Below, in pieces: positions 1-8,262 of a stretch of 21,696 nt of DNA; positions within the stretch are counted from its first letter, which is position 1; the number at the start of each line of letters is the position of its first letter. This DNA is from UMGS1387 sp045646465. Lineage in GTDB: Bacteria; Bacillota; Clostridia; Oscillospirales; CAG-382. Below the pieces are notes generated by a model, which was not told where the DNA came from, made no database searches, and saw only the letters and a list, made by a program, of their open reading frames with translations. The translations under genes and the position numbers were made by a program. The stretch lies in contig JAZRKT010000139.1 in NCBI GenBank assembly GCA_045646465.1, positions 1 through 21,696 on the forward strand, written 5' to 3'.

Positions 1-198
1 TGCAAGCTCGTAGCCGTCACCGCCGTTGTTGCCTTTTCCGCAGAGAATAACAATTTTGTCTTTTGTGCCGATTTCCTTGTAAATTTCGTTAAAGCAGGCA
101 CGTGCGGCGTTTTTCATAAGTGTAAGCTCGCAAATACCGTACTTTTCCCCTGCAAGAGCATCAGCCGTTTTTATGGTTTCGGGTAAAACGCTGTACAA
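1..198 (-). CDS. nnrE: NAD(P)H-hydrate epimerase, YjeF N-terminal domain (partial, cut by window start)
   Basis: The first 66 residues are visible; the rest lies beyond base 1. The protein begins with a TTG codon at 198, placed 7 bases after a GGAGG ribosome binding site (206-210); the next in-frame ATG is at residue 28, too deep inside the domain. The hallmark GKGNNGGDGYELA motif is at residues 54-66. In this family it forms the glycine-rich loop near the bound NAD(P)HX. The N-terminal epimerase equilibrates the R and S forms of hydrated NAD(P)H so that a dehydratase can repair them. Whether a C-terminal ADP-dependent dehydratase is fused, as in bifunctional Nnr, cannot be seen. The gene lies 18 bases beyond the end of a decayed gene on the same strand. 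Confidence 0.88.
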   Translation of the reverse strand, partial: MYSVLPETIKTADALAGEKYGICELTLMKNAARACFNEIYKEIGTKDKIVILCGKGNNGGDGYELA

Positions 199-216
199 AA
201 TAATTCCTCCCTGCTT

Positions 217-528
217 TTAAATGGAGTAAAGATAAGGCTTTCCGCCTTCAAAATAATAGCTCTTGTCAATACCTAAGGTCTTTAACATTGCCTATGCACC
301 GTCAAAATTATTCTCCTCATACTGCTTTTTGAGAAGCTATACCTCCTGATACTCTTTTCTGGTATTTTCCGTACAGCCGTCTTTTATGCCATATCTTAAA
401 TCGGCGTGCTCTGTAAAAGCAATACTCTCAAAGCCATGCTCGTAGACATATTTGCAGGAAGCTGTAGGAGTTTTGTCACGGAAAGCTTAGTGAGAAAGAC
501 TTGTATGATTGTGGCAATCGTAATACAT
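217..528 (-). pseudogene. Decayed PHP-family (histidinol-phosphatase-like) gene, internally deleted, three in-frame stops
   Basis: Reading from the ATG at 528 to the final TAA at 217 gives 104 codons in one frame, interrupted by TAA at codon 14 (487-489), TAG at codon 64 (337-339) and TAG at codon 79 (292-294). The N-terminal part MYYDCHNHTSLS carries the HxH motif of PHP metallophosphatases. Further on, FESIAFTEHADLRYG matches the second metal-binding motif (usually TDH/TEH). The end, LGIDKSYYFEGGKPYLYSI, resembles the C-terminus of HisK/HisJ-type phosphatases. The family is normally about 250-280 residues, so the central barrel has been deleted. Both TAG codons could come from CAG by one C-to-T change. 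Function is presumably lost; the original substrate (histidinol phosphate or another phosphoester) cannot be told. Confidence 0.72.
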
Positions 529-586
529 CTAATCACCTGTAAACCAATCTCGAATTACATTATACTCCCAAAAAAGGCTTATGTCA

Positions 587-616
587 AGAAAAAACGGCCG
601 TGTAAAAAGCCGTTTT
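587..616 (-). terminator. Rho-independent terminator of htrA
   Basis: The inverted repeat AAAACGGC (591-598) and GCCGTTTT (609-616) makes an 8-bp stem with a 10-base loop. Read on the minus strand it ends in a run of T, 23 bases past the htrA stop codon. The A/T flanks could allow some activity in the other direction too. Confidence 0.8.
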
Positions 617-638
617 CTCAATTTTATTAAGTTTGGTG

Positions 639-2285
639 TTATTGCTGTGCATCAAGCTTGAAGGTAATGTCAATGGTTTCACCTGTTGCAAGATCGTCCT
701 CGCTGTCGCGGTAAACCGTTACGGTAACTTCTTCGCCTGCTCTTGCAGAGCCCTTTGCATCGTTGATTTCCTGAACTGTAGTAACCTCTTTGCCGTTGTA
801 GTGGGTGATAATGTCGCCTCGCCTTAAGCCTGCACGTGCTGCTGAGCTGTTTTTGTCAATCTGAACTACAAGCACGCCTAAGGGAATGTTGTAGTATTCA
901 GCTTCATCCTCGGAAATGGGACTTCCGGAAATACCGATTATACCCTTGCCGTAAGCAAAGTCCTCCTGAGTTCTTTCAATAACCTTGCCGTGTTCAATAA
1001 GCTGCTTGATAATGGGCATTGCGCCGTTCATAGGAATGGAGAAGCCGATGCCCTCGTAGCTTGAAGAATTAAGCTTTAAGGTGTTGATGCCGATAACCTG
1101 TCCTCTTGTGTTGATAAGAGGACCGCCACTGTTGCCGTGGTTAATGGTGGCGTTGGTCTGGATAAGAGTCATTGTCTTCTGGGTTGAGCCGTAATTGTCG
1201 CTTATTTCAACGTTTCTGTTAATGGCAGAAACAATACCGTCTGTAACCGTACCGATAAATTCAATACCCGCAGGACAGCCGATAGCCACAACAGATTCGC
1301 CCACAACAAGCTCGTCGCTGTTGCCTATTTCCATAGGAACAAGCTTTGTTTCATTGTCGGGAGTGATTTTAAGAACGGCAATGTCAGATAAGCTGTCGCT
1401 GCCGATAACCTCAGCCTCGTACTGCTTTGAATCGTGTAGAATAACAGTTACCTTTGTAGCATTTTCAATTACGTGGTGGTTGGTTATAATATAGCCGTCT
1501 GCGCTGTAAACAAAGCCTGAGCCCGAAGCCTCCGAAACACCCGTCTGAGTGCCGAAGCCGAAGGGATAGCTGTAGGAAACTTCAATTTCCGAAATGATTC
1601 CTACACTTGAAGGAGAGCACTTTGCAGCAATTTCAGGAATTGTGAGGTGACCGTTAGCTTTAAGCTCGGAATCGTATACAACGTAGTTTGAAGCGGAAGC
1701 TGAAACACCGGGATTTGTAATCTGTGCATTACCTGAACTGTTGTCCTGACTGTCGCCGATAATCTGCTCACCGTTAATTTTGACACTTGCATCAAAATCA
1801 ACATATCCGCCTACAACGTGGCTGACAACAAGGCAAGTTAGCACCAACACCGATAAAGTAAATACTGAAAGCATTGTGCCTACAAAAATCTTAAAGCCCT
1901 TGTCTGAGGATTTGTTTTTTTTGTTAACTGAAGTTTTCACGCCTTCGCCGTTCCATTCGTAACCCTGCTTGCTGTTGCCGTCAACGTTTGAGGTGTAGGC
2001 GGTACCTTCGACGTAGCCAGAAGAAGACTGTTCGGGAGCCTGAGGAACAGCCGTCGGTGCATCTTCATTTACCTGAGGTGCCAAATTGTCTGCATATTTT
2101 GTATCCTGCGCAAAAAGATTCTCAGCACTGATAACCGTTTCTTGCTGAGAAGGATGATTGTCAGCTTTGGGCTCTTGGCTAATTGAAGAAGATGCATCGC
2201 TCAGCATACCGTCCTGCGATAAATTGGGCTGTGAGCTCTCGTCGTTTGTTGCACTGTTTATATTTTCGTTCTTTTCGTCAAACAT
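639..2285 (-). CDS. htrA: HtrA/DegP-type membrane-anchored serine protease with PDZ domain
   Basis: This 548-residue protein degrades or refolds damaged proteins outside the membrane. Residues 1-130 are a Ser/Gln/Asn/Glu-rich hydrophilic segment predicted to be cytosolic. A single membrane segment follows at about 131-160, then a linker, then a trypsin-like protease domain at about 215-440. The catalytic triad is visible: His271 in TNHHVIENA, Asp301 in SDIAVLKI and Ser386 in INHGNSGGPL. A PDZ domain covers about 445-545, with GVLVVQIDKNSSAARAGL as its core. The length and single PDZ match Firmicutes HtrA rather than two-PDZ DegP. The ATG at 2285 has an AAAGGA site at 2296-2301. The gene has its own candidate promoter and terminator, so it looks monocistronic. 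It lies next to a secreted prolyl isomerase and an SLH protein, suggesting an envelope stress role. Confidence 0.96.
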   Translation of the reverse strand: MFDEKNENINSATNDESSQPNLSQDGMLSDASSSISQEPKADNHPSQQETVISAENLFAQDTKYADNLAPQVNEDAPTAVPQAPEQSSSGYVEGTAYTSNVDGNSKQGYEWNGEGVKTSVNKKNKSSDKGFKIFVGTMLSVFTLSVLVLTCLVVSHVVGGYVDFDASVKINGEQIIGDSQDNSSGNAQITNPGVSASASNYVVYDSELKANGHLTIPEIAAKCSPSSVGIISEIEVSYSYPFGFGTQTGVSEASGSGFVYSADGYIITNHHVIENATKVTVILHDSKQYEAEVIGSDSLSDIAVLKITPDNETKLVPMEIGNSDELVVGESVVAIGCPAGIEFIGTVTDGIVSAINRNVEISDNYGSTQKTMTLIQTNATINHGNSGGPLINTRGQVIGINTLKLNSSSYEGIGFSIPMNGAMPIIKQLIEHGKVIERTQEDFAYGKGIIGISGSPISEDEAEYYNIPLGVLVVQIDKNSSAARAGLRRGDIITHYNGKEVTTVQEINDAKGSARAGEEVTVTVYRDSEDDLATGETIDITFKLDAQQ

Positions 2286-2353
2286 ATATATATAGTCCTT
2301 TCGTGAGAATTGGTTTTCCTTTTTACGTATTTATTTTACATCAATATTTTGAA

Positions 2354-2382
2354 GTATTATTGTTACTTGTGTGATAAAACAA
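2354..2382 (-). promoter_or_regulatory. Candidate sigma-A promoter of htrA
   Basis: On the minus strand, TTGTTT (2377-2382) is followed by a 17-base spacer and TAATAC (2354-2359), about 70 bases upstream of the htrA start. Spacing is ideal and the -10 match is moderate. The region is A/T rich, so a chance match is possible. Confidence 0.4.
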
Positions 2383-2439
2383 TGAAAAAACAAAATGTTC
2401 TCTGTATTATTCTTGCCCTTTCAGAGGTTGTTATGCTAT

Positions 2440-2466
2440 AAAAAGCACCGCCTCAAAAAGAGGCGG
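2440..2466 (-). terminator. Rho-independent terminator after the SLH operon
   Basis: CCGCCTC (2448-2454) and GAGGCGG (2460-2466) form a perfect 7-bp GC-rich stem with a 5-base loop. On the minus strand it is followed by TGC and a T run, starting 18 bases after the stop of the 2485-4830 gene. It separates that transcription unit from htrA. Confidence 0.88.
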
Positions 2467-2484
2467 CACATAATCGAATTTTCT

Positions 2485-4830
2485 TTATCGCTTGAGAAGG
2501 GAAGAATCAATAACCTTTTTGATAAGCTCAAGCGCTTCAGCACGTGTAAGCTTGTCGTAGGGTCTGAAGGTATTGCCATCGCCGTCAACAATTTTAAAGC
2601 CCTTTGCAATGGCAATAAAGCCTACATCCTCAGCAAGAAGGTCTGTGTTGTCTGCAAAGTCTGTAATAAATACATCACGCAGAAGAGCTATTTCGTAGTA
2701 ACCAAGTGCCGTGATAATATACTTGACAGCATCTGCTCTTGTGACATTTCCTTCACCCAAGGTAAATGAGTCGCTGTAAGCATAAAGCCTTGCTTGTTGG
2801 AAAAGCTGTGTAAGCTCGTCGCCTGTCAGAGTGCTGTCAGGCATGAATTTTTCACCTTCAAAGCCAATACCTGCATAGGAAAAACGCTTGATTGTTTCTT
2901 CTGCCCAATGTCCTTGTATGTCGCTGTAAACATATGCAGAAGTCTTTTTGTATTCTTCACCTGAATAGTAAATCATAACGCCGTCAGCTGCTCTTATTAC
3001 CGTCGTGCCGGGAGCATATGCCGAATAAACGGCTCTTGAATAGGTATTTGTTTCGTAAAGCTCGTTGTAGTCGATGTATTCGCCCTTGTTGACGTCAAGT
3101 AAATATTTGTTGTAGGTGTAGTCTGAGTTAACCTCGTAGTTGATGCCAAAGCCGTCATAGGAATACAGAGCATTAAGCGCTTCCTTGTCGGAAATAACAT
3201 TCTTTGGAGATTCAAATTCAATATCGTCATACCAGCTGTAGCTGTACTGTGTGATTTTACCTGATACAAGGTCAACGTCGCAGCTTAAATTGTTATATGT
3301 AAAGTCAATTCCTTCGTTTACACGTGTAAAGCGGAAGGTTTTAACGCCGTAAACGGGGTTGCTCTTGCCGTCCTCTGTTAAAACATATTTAATGGGTGAG
3401 TGCTCCCACGAATCGGTAAGACGTGAGGACTCAAACTTTTCGGGCTGAAGGTCTTCAAGAAAGCTTTCTGCAATTTTCTGAGCCTGTTCAAAGGAATAGT
3501 TGAGCTTAGGAATTTCAAGCTTGTTTTCAGTGTAGTACCAGTGGTCGGGCAGAGTTGCGCTGTAGCTTATAAGAGTACCGTCGTTTGCATCAACAACAGC
3601 ATACATTCTTGAATAGCTGTATTTGGAAGATTCGGATGACGGAGCAGTAAAGGTGATGTTCCATACATACTGTTCTTCTTCCTTTTCGCTGCCGTCTTCG
3701 CTTTTCAGAATTATAGGCTTTTCGTCGCCGTAATCCTTGTTAAGGGTGGCAGATACGGCAGTTGCATTTTTGTCGATGTACAGAGCGTCGTTTTTTGTGA
3801 TTACCGCAATTGCTTCATCCTTGCTAATAAGACTGTCAAGAACGCCTAACTGTTCAAGCTCTTTTTCCGTGAGCTGATAGCGATAGCCTGCATCTTTGAC
3901 AGCAGAGGCACTTTCCTCGGTAACAGCAGAATCCATCATCAGCTTATTGTTGCTTGAACTGCCCATACCGCCGCCCTTTTCGTTTACAAACCAGGTGTTT
4001 CTTTCTGTGTAAACCTTGCCTGTGTATGCGTCAACGGAAATATAGCTTTTTTCAGGAGTGTAAACAAGGAAAGCATTTCTTGACTTCAATTTACCCGTTT
4101 CCTCATCATATTCGCTTTTCAGACGGTAGGAAAGCACCATTTTCTGATTTTCACTTAAAATTTCTTTAGCCTTTTCTGGAGTTATAGCAGGCTTTTCGCT
4201 GTTAAATTCGATACCGTTTGCAAAGGATGTGCCGAAGGACTCAACCTCTCCCGTATTGTGATTGACTGTAACGGATACAGTGTTGTCGGGAACAGGAATG
4301 CCGTTTTCATAGCGTGTAAATCTGTAAGTGTATGTGTTGCTGAAAAGACTTGTGATTGGAAGTGCGTCGGCAACAAGCTGTGTGTCAGCTATATAGGGAG
4401 CGGTTTTTTTGATGAAAGCAAGTGCTGTATCCAAAAAAGCATCGGGAGCATTTTGCGGCAAATTGGCACCGTAAGGCTTGTTGTAGTTGTAACGGCTGAA
4501 GGATGTGATTCTGCCTTCGCTGTCGCATCTTACAAAAACCTCGCCTGTTTCACCATCAGTCCAGCTTAAATTCCAGGAGGGAAGAGAATAGTAGCTTCCG
4601 TCGTTGAAGTCCCATGAAAATTCCTCAAATTCTTCTGGCACATCAATAAGAGGTCTTACTTTTTTAATAACCTCCTCAAGCTTTTCACTTGTAGGCTCGT
4701 TAACTGCAGAAGCCTTTTCTGATGCAAAGCTTTCTATATCCTCGGTAGCAAGCTCTGCCGTATTTGCGAAAGCTGTAAGCGATGAGAAAAGCATCGCAGA
4801 ACAGGTAAGTAAGCTAATAAATTTTTTCAT
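2485..4830 (-). CDS. Secreted SLH-domain protein with YcdB/PepSY-like repeats
   Basis: This 781-residue protein has a signal peptide (MKKFISLLTCSAMLFSSLTA, likely cut after AFA at about residue 22). The long central region (about 45-620) holds repeated units typified by YVWNITFT, ATLPDHWYY and ISVDAYTGKVY, which resemble YcdB/YcdC-type and PepSY-like domains. Those domains are found in extracellular proteins of Gram-positive bacteria, and PepSY is linked to peptidase regulation. Residues about 632-781 carry SLH motifs: YSDIQGHWAEETIKRF near 635, a degenerate middle one with NVTRADAVKYI, and one ending in YDKLTRAEALELIKKV. SLH domains bind pyruvylated wall polymers, so the protein should be wall-anchored. 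The ATG at 4830 has a near-perfect AAAGGAGG site (4839-4846). No enzyme motif was recognised. Only 81 bases separate it from the upstream parvulin gene and I see no terminator there, so the two are probably one operon. Confidence 0.85.
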   Translation of the reverse strand: MKKFISLLTCSAMLFSSLTAFANTAELATEDIESFASEKASAVNEPTSEKLEEVIKKVRPLIDVPEEFEEFSWDFNDGSYYSLPSWNLSWTDGETGEVFVRCDSEGRITSFSRYNYNKPYGANLPQNAPDAFLDTALAFIKKTAPYIADTQLVADALPITSLFSNTYTYRFTRYENGIPVPDNTVSVTVNHNTGEVESFGTSFANGIEFNSEKPAITPEKAKEILSENQKMVLSYRLKSEYDEETGKLKSRNAFLVYTPEKSYISVDAYTGKVYTERNTWFVNEKGGGMGSSSNNKLMMDSAVTEESASAVKDAGYRYQLTEKELEQLGVLDSLISKDEAIAVITKNDALYIDKNATAVSATLNKDYGDEKPIILKSEDGSEKEEEQYVWNITFTAPSSESSKYSYSRMYAVVDANDGTLISYSATLPDHWYYTENKLEIPKLNYSFEQAQKIAESFLEDLQPEKFESSRLTDSWEHSPIKYVLTEDGKSNPVYGVKTFRFTRVNEGIDFTYNNLSCDVDLVSGKITQYSYSWYDDIEFESPKNVISDKEALNALYSYDGFGINYEVNSDYTYNKYLLDVNKGEYIDYNELYETNTYSRAVYSAYAPGTTVIRAADGVMIYYSGEEYKKTSAYVYSDIQGHWAEETIKRFSYAGIGFEGEKFMPDSTLTGDELTQLFQQARLYAYSDSFTLGEGNVTRADAVKYIITALGYYEIALLRDVFITDFADNTDLLAEDVGFIAIAKGFKIVDGDGNTFRPYDKLTRAEALELIKKVIDSSLLKR

Positions 4831-4911
4831 TGATAATTCCTCCTTTGAATTACGTTTACCAATTTGACGGGAAACATAAGGGAAAAGTTCCTAAATTTTG
4901 AAAAAAGTTTT

Positions 4912-6444
4912 TTAATCGATAATTGCCGCAAGGCTGTCAAAGTTGCTTGCATATTGCGTATCAAAGGTGCTTATAAGGCTGTCTGCTGCATCGTTGAAGT
5001 GTTTTACTGCGGCATATGCGCGAACTGTTTCATATTCGGGACTTTGGAAAAGGGAAGAGGGCGTAATATCAAGCCGCTGAATAATGTGATAGCCGTAGTC
5101 GGTTGTGACAATACCGCTTATCTGACCGATATTTAAAGCAAATGCCGCATCCTCAAATTCCTTTACCATTGTACCTTTTTTGAAAAAGTAACCGTAAGGA
5201 CGCTCGTTCATACCCACATCCTCTCCGTATTTATCTTCAAGTGACGAAAAATCCTCACCATCTTTAAGCTTTTCTTCGATATCTTTGATAAGACCGTAGG
5301 CGTTTTCTCTGTTTTTTGAAATAAGTATATGACGAGCACAGACGTAGCCGTCGCTTATGGCAAATTCGCTTGTCTTGCTTGCATCAATTTTTTCGTAATA
5401 GTGACTGATTAGTAAGGGGATAAGCTCGTTTGTCACGGTAAGCTGTGCAAAAACCTTGTCGCTCAGCCTATTGCTTTCAAGAATGGTTTTGTAATCCGAA
5501 TTTGTGTATCTTGCATATTTTGCATTGTAGTAGTCGGTGAGCATATCGCAAAGCACACTTCTTGAAATTTTGAGCCCGACGCTTTGAGAAAGACGAATCA
5601 TTGCCGTGTTTTCCCCTGCTGCCTTTTGAATTTTGCTTAAAGAGCCGTTGTTTGTGTAAGAATAATACCTGTAAAGAGCACCGCTGATTTCTAAACCGTC
5701 AATATTCAGAAGGTGGATTTTGTCAAGTGTGTCGTCTGATGTCTGATATGAGAAAATTTTAAAAACCGTGTCAATGTCGTAGTGCTCAAGCTGAGGTAAA
5801 AGACAGAAGGAAATTCTTGTTTCGGGCAGCGCAATGCGCGAAAGAATTGCGGCTGCTCTTGCACGTGTAAGCGTGCTTGACGGAAGAAAAGTGCCGTAGT
5901 CATCGTTTCCGCAAAGAATACCAGCATTGTAAAACATATAAACAGACGGCGCAAATATAGCGTTCTTTGGCACGTCAAGAATATCGGTGACATTGTTTAT
6001 TGCGGGGAAATACTCGTCAGTAAGAGCATTGGCAAAAAGTGTTACCGCTTCGTGCGACTCTATTGCTCGGTTGTAGTCAGAAAACTGATTTTTGCTTATT
6101 ATTCCTCTTTGCAGACAAAAGCTTACATATTTGTCGTACCACGCCTTACCACTCGTGATGTCGGGAATTTGGATATCGCTGTAAATGGCGTTCAGTCTTG
6201 CGGCAATGGTAATAGCTTGGGACACGGGCATAACACCGTTTATGTCAAAGCTGTAATCGGAAACTCCGTCCATAAGTCCAAGCTCGTAGACGTTTTTTAC
6301 GTTTTCGGAAAACCAGACATTTTGAGGAACATCGTTGAAGGTGCCGGGGTATGTAGCCTGCCTTTCAAAATTTCGCGCAAAGGTCAGTGTGCTCAGTAAA
6401 ATCAGTAAAGAAAAAGTGCATATATAGAGCTTTGATAATTTCAT
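4912..6444 (-). CDS. SLH-anchored parvulin-type peptidyl-prolyl cis-trans isomerase
   Basis: This 510-residue protein has a signal peptide (residues 1 to about 23, hydrophobic core LYICTFSLLILLSTLTFA). Three SLH units at about 33-208 are marked by FNDVPQNVWFSENVKNVYEL, a second divergent unit, and YNAGILCGNDD followed by LTRARAAAILSRI. A linker or chaperone-like region covers about 215-365. The parvulin (rotamase, PPIC) domain is at about 366-462: CARHILIS at 369-376, then KYGEDVGM, GYFFKKGTMVKEFEDAAF and DYGYHIIQRL, with the two conserved histidines at 372 and 453. Parvulins speed folding of exported proteins at proline bonds. Firmicutes homologues such as PrsA are usually lipoproteins, whereas here anchoring is through SLH. 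The ATG at 6444 follows an AAGGAGG site at 6453-6459. The gene leads the operon from a strong promoter. Confidence 0.92.
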   Translation of the reverse strand: MKLSKLYICTFSLLILLSTLTFARNFERQATYPGTFNDVPQNVWFSENVKNVYELGLMDGVSDYSFDINGVMPVSQAITIAARLNAIYSDIQIPDITSGKAWYDKYVSFCLQRGIISKNQFSDYNRAIESHEAVTLFANALTDEYFPAINNVTDILDVPKNAIFAPSVYMFYNAGILCGNDDYGTFLPSSTLTRARAAAILSRIALPETRISFCLLPQLEHYDIDTVFKIFSYQTSDDTLDKIHLLNIDGLEISGALYRYYSYTNNGSLSKIQKAAGENTAMIRLSQSVGLKISRSVLCDMLTDYYNAKYARYTNSDYKTILESNRLSDKVFAQLTVTNELIPLLISHYYEKIDASKTSEFAISDGYVCARHILISKNRENAYGLIKDIEEKLKDGEDFSSLEDKYGEDVGMNERPYGYFFKKGTMVKEFEDAAFALNIGQISGIVTTDYGYHIIQRLDITPSSLFQSPEYETVRAYAAVKHFNDAADSLISTFDTQYASNFDSLAAIID

Positions 6445-6498
6445 ATTCCGTACCTCCTTGCAGTATCTAATATATCTAAATATGATTTTACTACTGTA

Positions 6499-6527
6499 AT
6501 TATACTACACATATTATTGATTTTCAA
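6499..6527 (-). promoter_or_regulatory. Strong sigma-A promoter of the parvulin-SLH operon
   Basis: On the minus strand, TTGAAA (6522-6527), a 17-base spacer and a consensus TATAAT (6499-6504) lie 55 bases upstream of the start codon. It is one of the best consensus matches in the window. Confidence 0.75.
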
Positions 6528-6544
6528 CAGTAATGTTATGATAA

Positions 6545-6588
6545 AAAAGAAAAAAACTGTCTTTACCCTACATAAGAGTAAAGACAGT
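6545..6588 (-). terminator. Rho-independent terminator of the solute-binding protein gene
   Basis: ACTGTCTTTAC (6556-6566) and GTAAAGACAGT (6578-6588) form a perfect 11-bp stem with an 11-base loop. On the minus strand it runs into a long T-rich tract. It lies 18 bases past the stop of the 6606-8033 gene. Confidence 0.9.
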
Positions 6589-6605
6589 ACAAGCTCAAGT
6601 TTAAA

Positions 6606-8033
6606 TTAGCCAATCTTACCGTAAGCCTTGTTGAATTCCTTAAGCTTTGCAAGAGCTGCGGTTTCGTTAGCCGCATATGTAGAGGAGAATTCACCGCCGG
6701 AATGAGCAAGGTCGTTACCGATGGATTGGAAGACACCGCCTGAAACGTAACCAAGGTCGTATATAATGGAGTTCTTGATGATGTCAATCATCTTTTCAGA
6801 CTCTGCGTCACGTGAGAACTTTGTCTTAAGAGAAACATCGTAGAAAGCAGGAATAACTTCCTTGGAACCAACAGCACATAATGCTTCCATAATGTTACCT
6901 GTTCTGTTTTCATCTTTAACGGTGATAGGCATAAGAACAAGTGAAGCACTACCATTTACAACTGTTGCGTATTCATCATCTTCAGTAAACTTAGGTGTAG
7001 GAATGATACCAAAGTCGTCTGTCATAGCTCTCATGACCTGTGCTTCTCCAAGACCTCCATCTTTGAAAAGAGCACGTCCGTTATTGAAAATACCGGAGCC
7101 TGTGTACTTAACGCAAAAACCGCCTGCGTTATCCTGAGTTGTGAGAATAACGTCATCGGAGCCTACAAGATCAAAATACTTATTAAAGAAGTCAACGGTC
7201 TTTGAGCTGTTAAGTGTAAGCTGGGGAATACCTCTTGCATCCTTTGCGTAAATGCGCTGACCTGTGGTATAGAGGAAGGAGATGGGGCTTTGCCAGTCGC
7301 GGGATTCGAAACCGAATCTGTCATCATCAGGTCTGATAACACCGTCACCGTTTAGGTCCTTTGTACCCTTCTTTACAAGCTTAGCAAACTGGTCAAAGGT
7401 CCATTCGCCGTCAATTACCATTTCGTAGGGATACTCAAAGCCAAGCTCATCAAAGAGTGTCTTGTTGAAGAAAAGACACATAGCACCTGAAAGACCGCTT
7501 ACCTGAATATCACCGTCAAGCACATAAAGATGACCATTGATGTTACAGCTGTCAACAATGTCCTGGGACCACCAAGGCTTGTCAAGGTGAATGGTTTCGA
7601 TTTCGTTGTAATTCATAAGAGTATTTTGAATAGCGTAAGAAAAGGATGAACGGGAGTGCGATAGAATCATATCATATTGGTCGTCGCCTGCGAGAATACT
7701 GCTTAGAGCATCTGTTTCTGCACCGGCTGAGGAAGACTCAACAGAACTGATTTCAATGTTAAGAAGCTGTTTTACAGTTTCGTTTCTTCTGAAAATAGCA
7801 TCGTCTATGATTTCACCTGTTTGTTCTTCAACAAGCTGAGTTTTGAGAGAACCCTTACGGTTAAGAATACGGAAATTGTAGCCTTCATAGTCCTCGATGA
7901 GGATGTCCTTTAAGAATTCATCTTCTTCATCAATTTCAATTTCCGTATGTTTTTCTTGTTCTTTCTTGCAGGCTGCAAATGAGAATACAATGCAAAGAGC
8001 AAGTAAGGCAAAAAGTAATGATTTCAGTTTCAT
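6606..8033 (-). CDS. ABC-type extracellular solute-binding lipoprotein (family 1-like)
   Basis: This 475-residue protein is predicted to capture a solute outside the membrane for an ABC importer. It begins with a lipoprotein signal: basic MKLK, a hydrophobic core and a lipobox ending FAAC, with Cys22 as the lipidated residue. The mature region has the look of carbohydrate-binding ExtP family 1 proteins: an early FRRNETVKQLLNIEI segment, DQYDMILSH near 118-126, WTFDQFAKLVKKGTKDLNGD near 211-230 and an acidic loop DLNGDGVIRPDDDRFG at about 226-241 that could bind calcium. The ATG at 8033 follows AAGGAGT. It has its own promoter and terminator and no permease or ATPase gene beside it. The ligand cannot be told from sequence; sugar is the default guess. 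Confidence 0.85.
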   Translation of the reverse strand: MKLKSLLFALLALCIVFSFAACKKEQEKHTEIEIDEEDEFLKDILIEDYEGYNFRILNRKGSLKTQLVEEQTGEIIDDAIFRRNETVKQLLNIEISSVESSSAGAETDALSSILAGDDQYDMILSHSRSSFSYAIQNTLMNYNEIETIHLDKPWWSQDIVDSCNINGHLYVLDGDIQVSGLSGAMCLFFNKTLFDELGFEYPYEMVIDGEWTFDQFAKLVKKGTKDLNGDGVIRPDDDRFGFESRDWQSPISFLYTTGQRIYAKDARGIPQLTLNSSKTVDFFNKYFDLVGSDDVILTTQDNAGGFCVKYTGSGIFNNGRALFKDGGLGEAQVMRAMTDDFGIIPTPKFTEDDEYATVVNGSASLVLMPITVKDENRTGNIMEALCAVGSKEVIPAFYDVSLKTKFSRDAESEKMIDIIKNSIIYDLGYVSGGVFQSIGNDLAHSGGEFSSTYAANETAALAKLKEFNKAYGKIG

Positions 8034-8064
8034 TTTAAGTACTCCTTATAGATATTGTTATTGC

Positions 8065-8093
8065 ATTTTAGCACAAAAGTGATTTCTTGTCAA
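8065..8093 (-). promoter_or_regulatory. Strong sigma-A promoter of the solute-binding protein gene
   Basis: On the minus strand, a consensus TTGACA (8088-8093), a 17-base spacer and TAAAAT (8065-8070) sit 32 bases upstream of the ATG at 8033. Confidence 0.78.
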
Positions 8094-8114
8094 CCGATAG
8101 CAGTCTTTTTTTGG

Positions 8115-8131
8115 TAAAATGTCACATTTTA
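8115..8131. promoter_or_regulatory. Perfect palindrome upstream of the solute-binding protein promoter (possible operator)
   Basis: TAAAATGT-C-ACATTTTA is a perfect 8+1+8 palindrome centred at 8123, starting 22 bases upstream of the -35 box on the minus strand. Its position would suit an activator or upstream repressor site. It is A/T rich and no regulator gene is adjacent, so the role is a guess. Confidence 0.3.
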
Positions 8132-8206
8132 TTAAAAAATGAGGAAGGAGTTTAATATTTTTGATAGTTGCTTTTTACGCCTTTTTTCTTGTCTTTGACA
8201 AATGTG

Positions 8207-8240
8207 AAAAAACAAAAGAGCTGCCATAATAAGCAGCTCT
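8207..8240 (-). terminator. Rho-independent terminator of the HPr-like gene
   Basis: AGAGCTGC (8217-8224) and GCAGCTCT (8233-8240) form a perfect 8-bp stem with an 8-base loop. On the minus strand a TTTTGTTTTTT tract follows. It lies 22 bases past the stop codon at 8263. Confidence 0.88.
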
Positions 8241-8262
8241 CTGTGTCAAGATAAGATCATAA

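Noticed and set aside
217..528. Stop-codon recoding (for example TAG read as glutamine)
   Set aside because: Other genes in the window end normally with TAA or TGA, one of the three stops is TAA, and the central domain is missing, so gene decay is simpler.
4831..4911. Terminator between the parvulin and SLH/YcdB genes
   Set aside because: Only a short A/T-only repeat was found, with no GC stem, so cotranscription is more likely.
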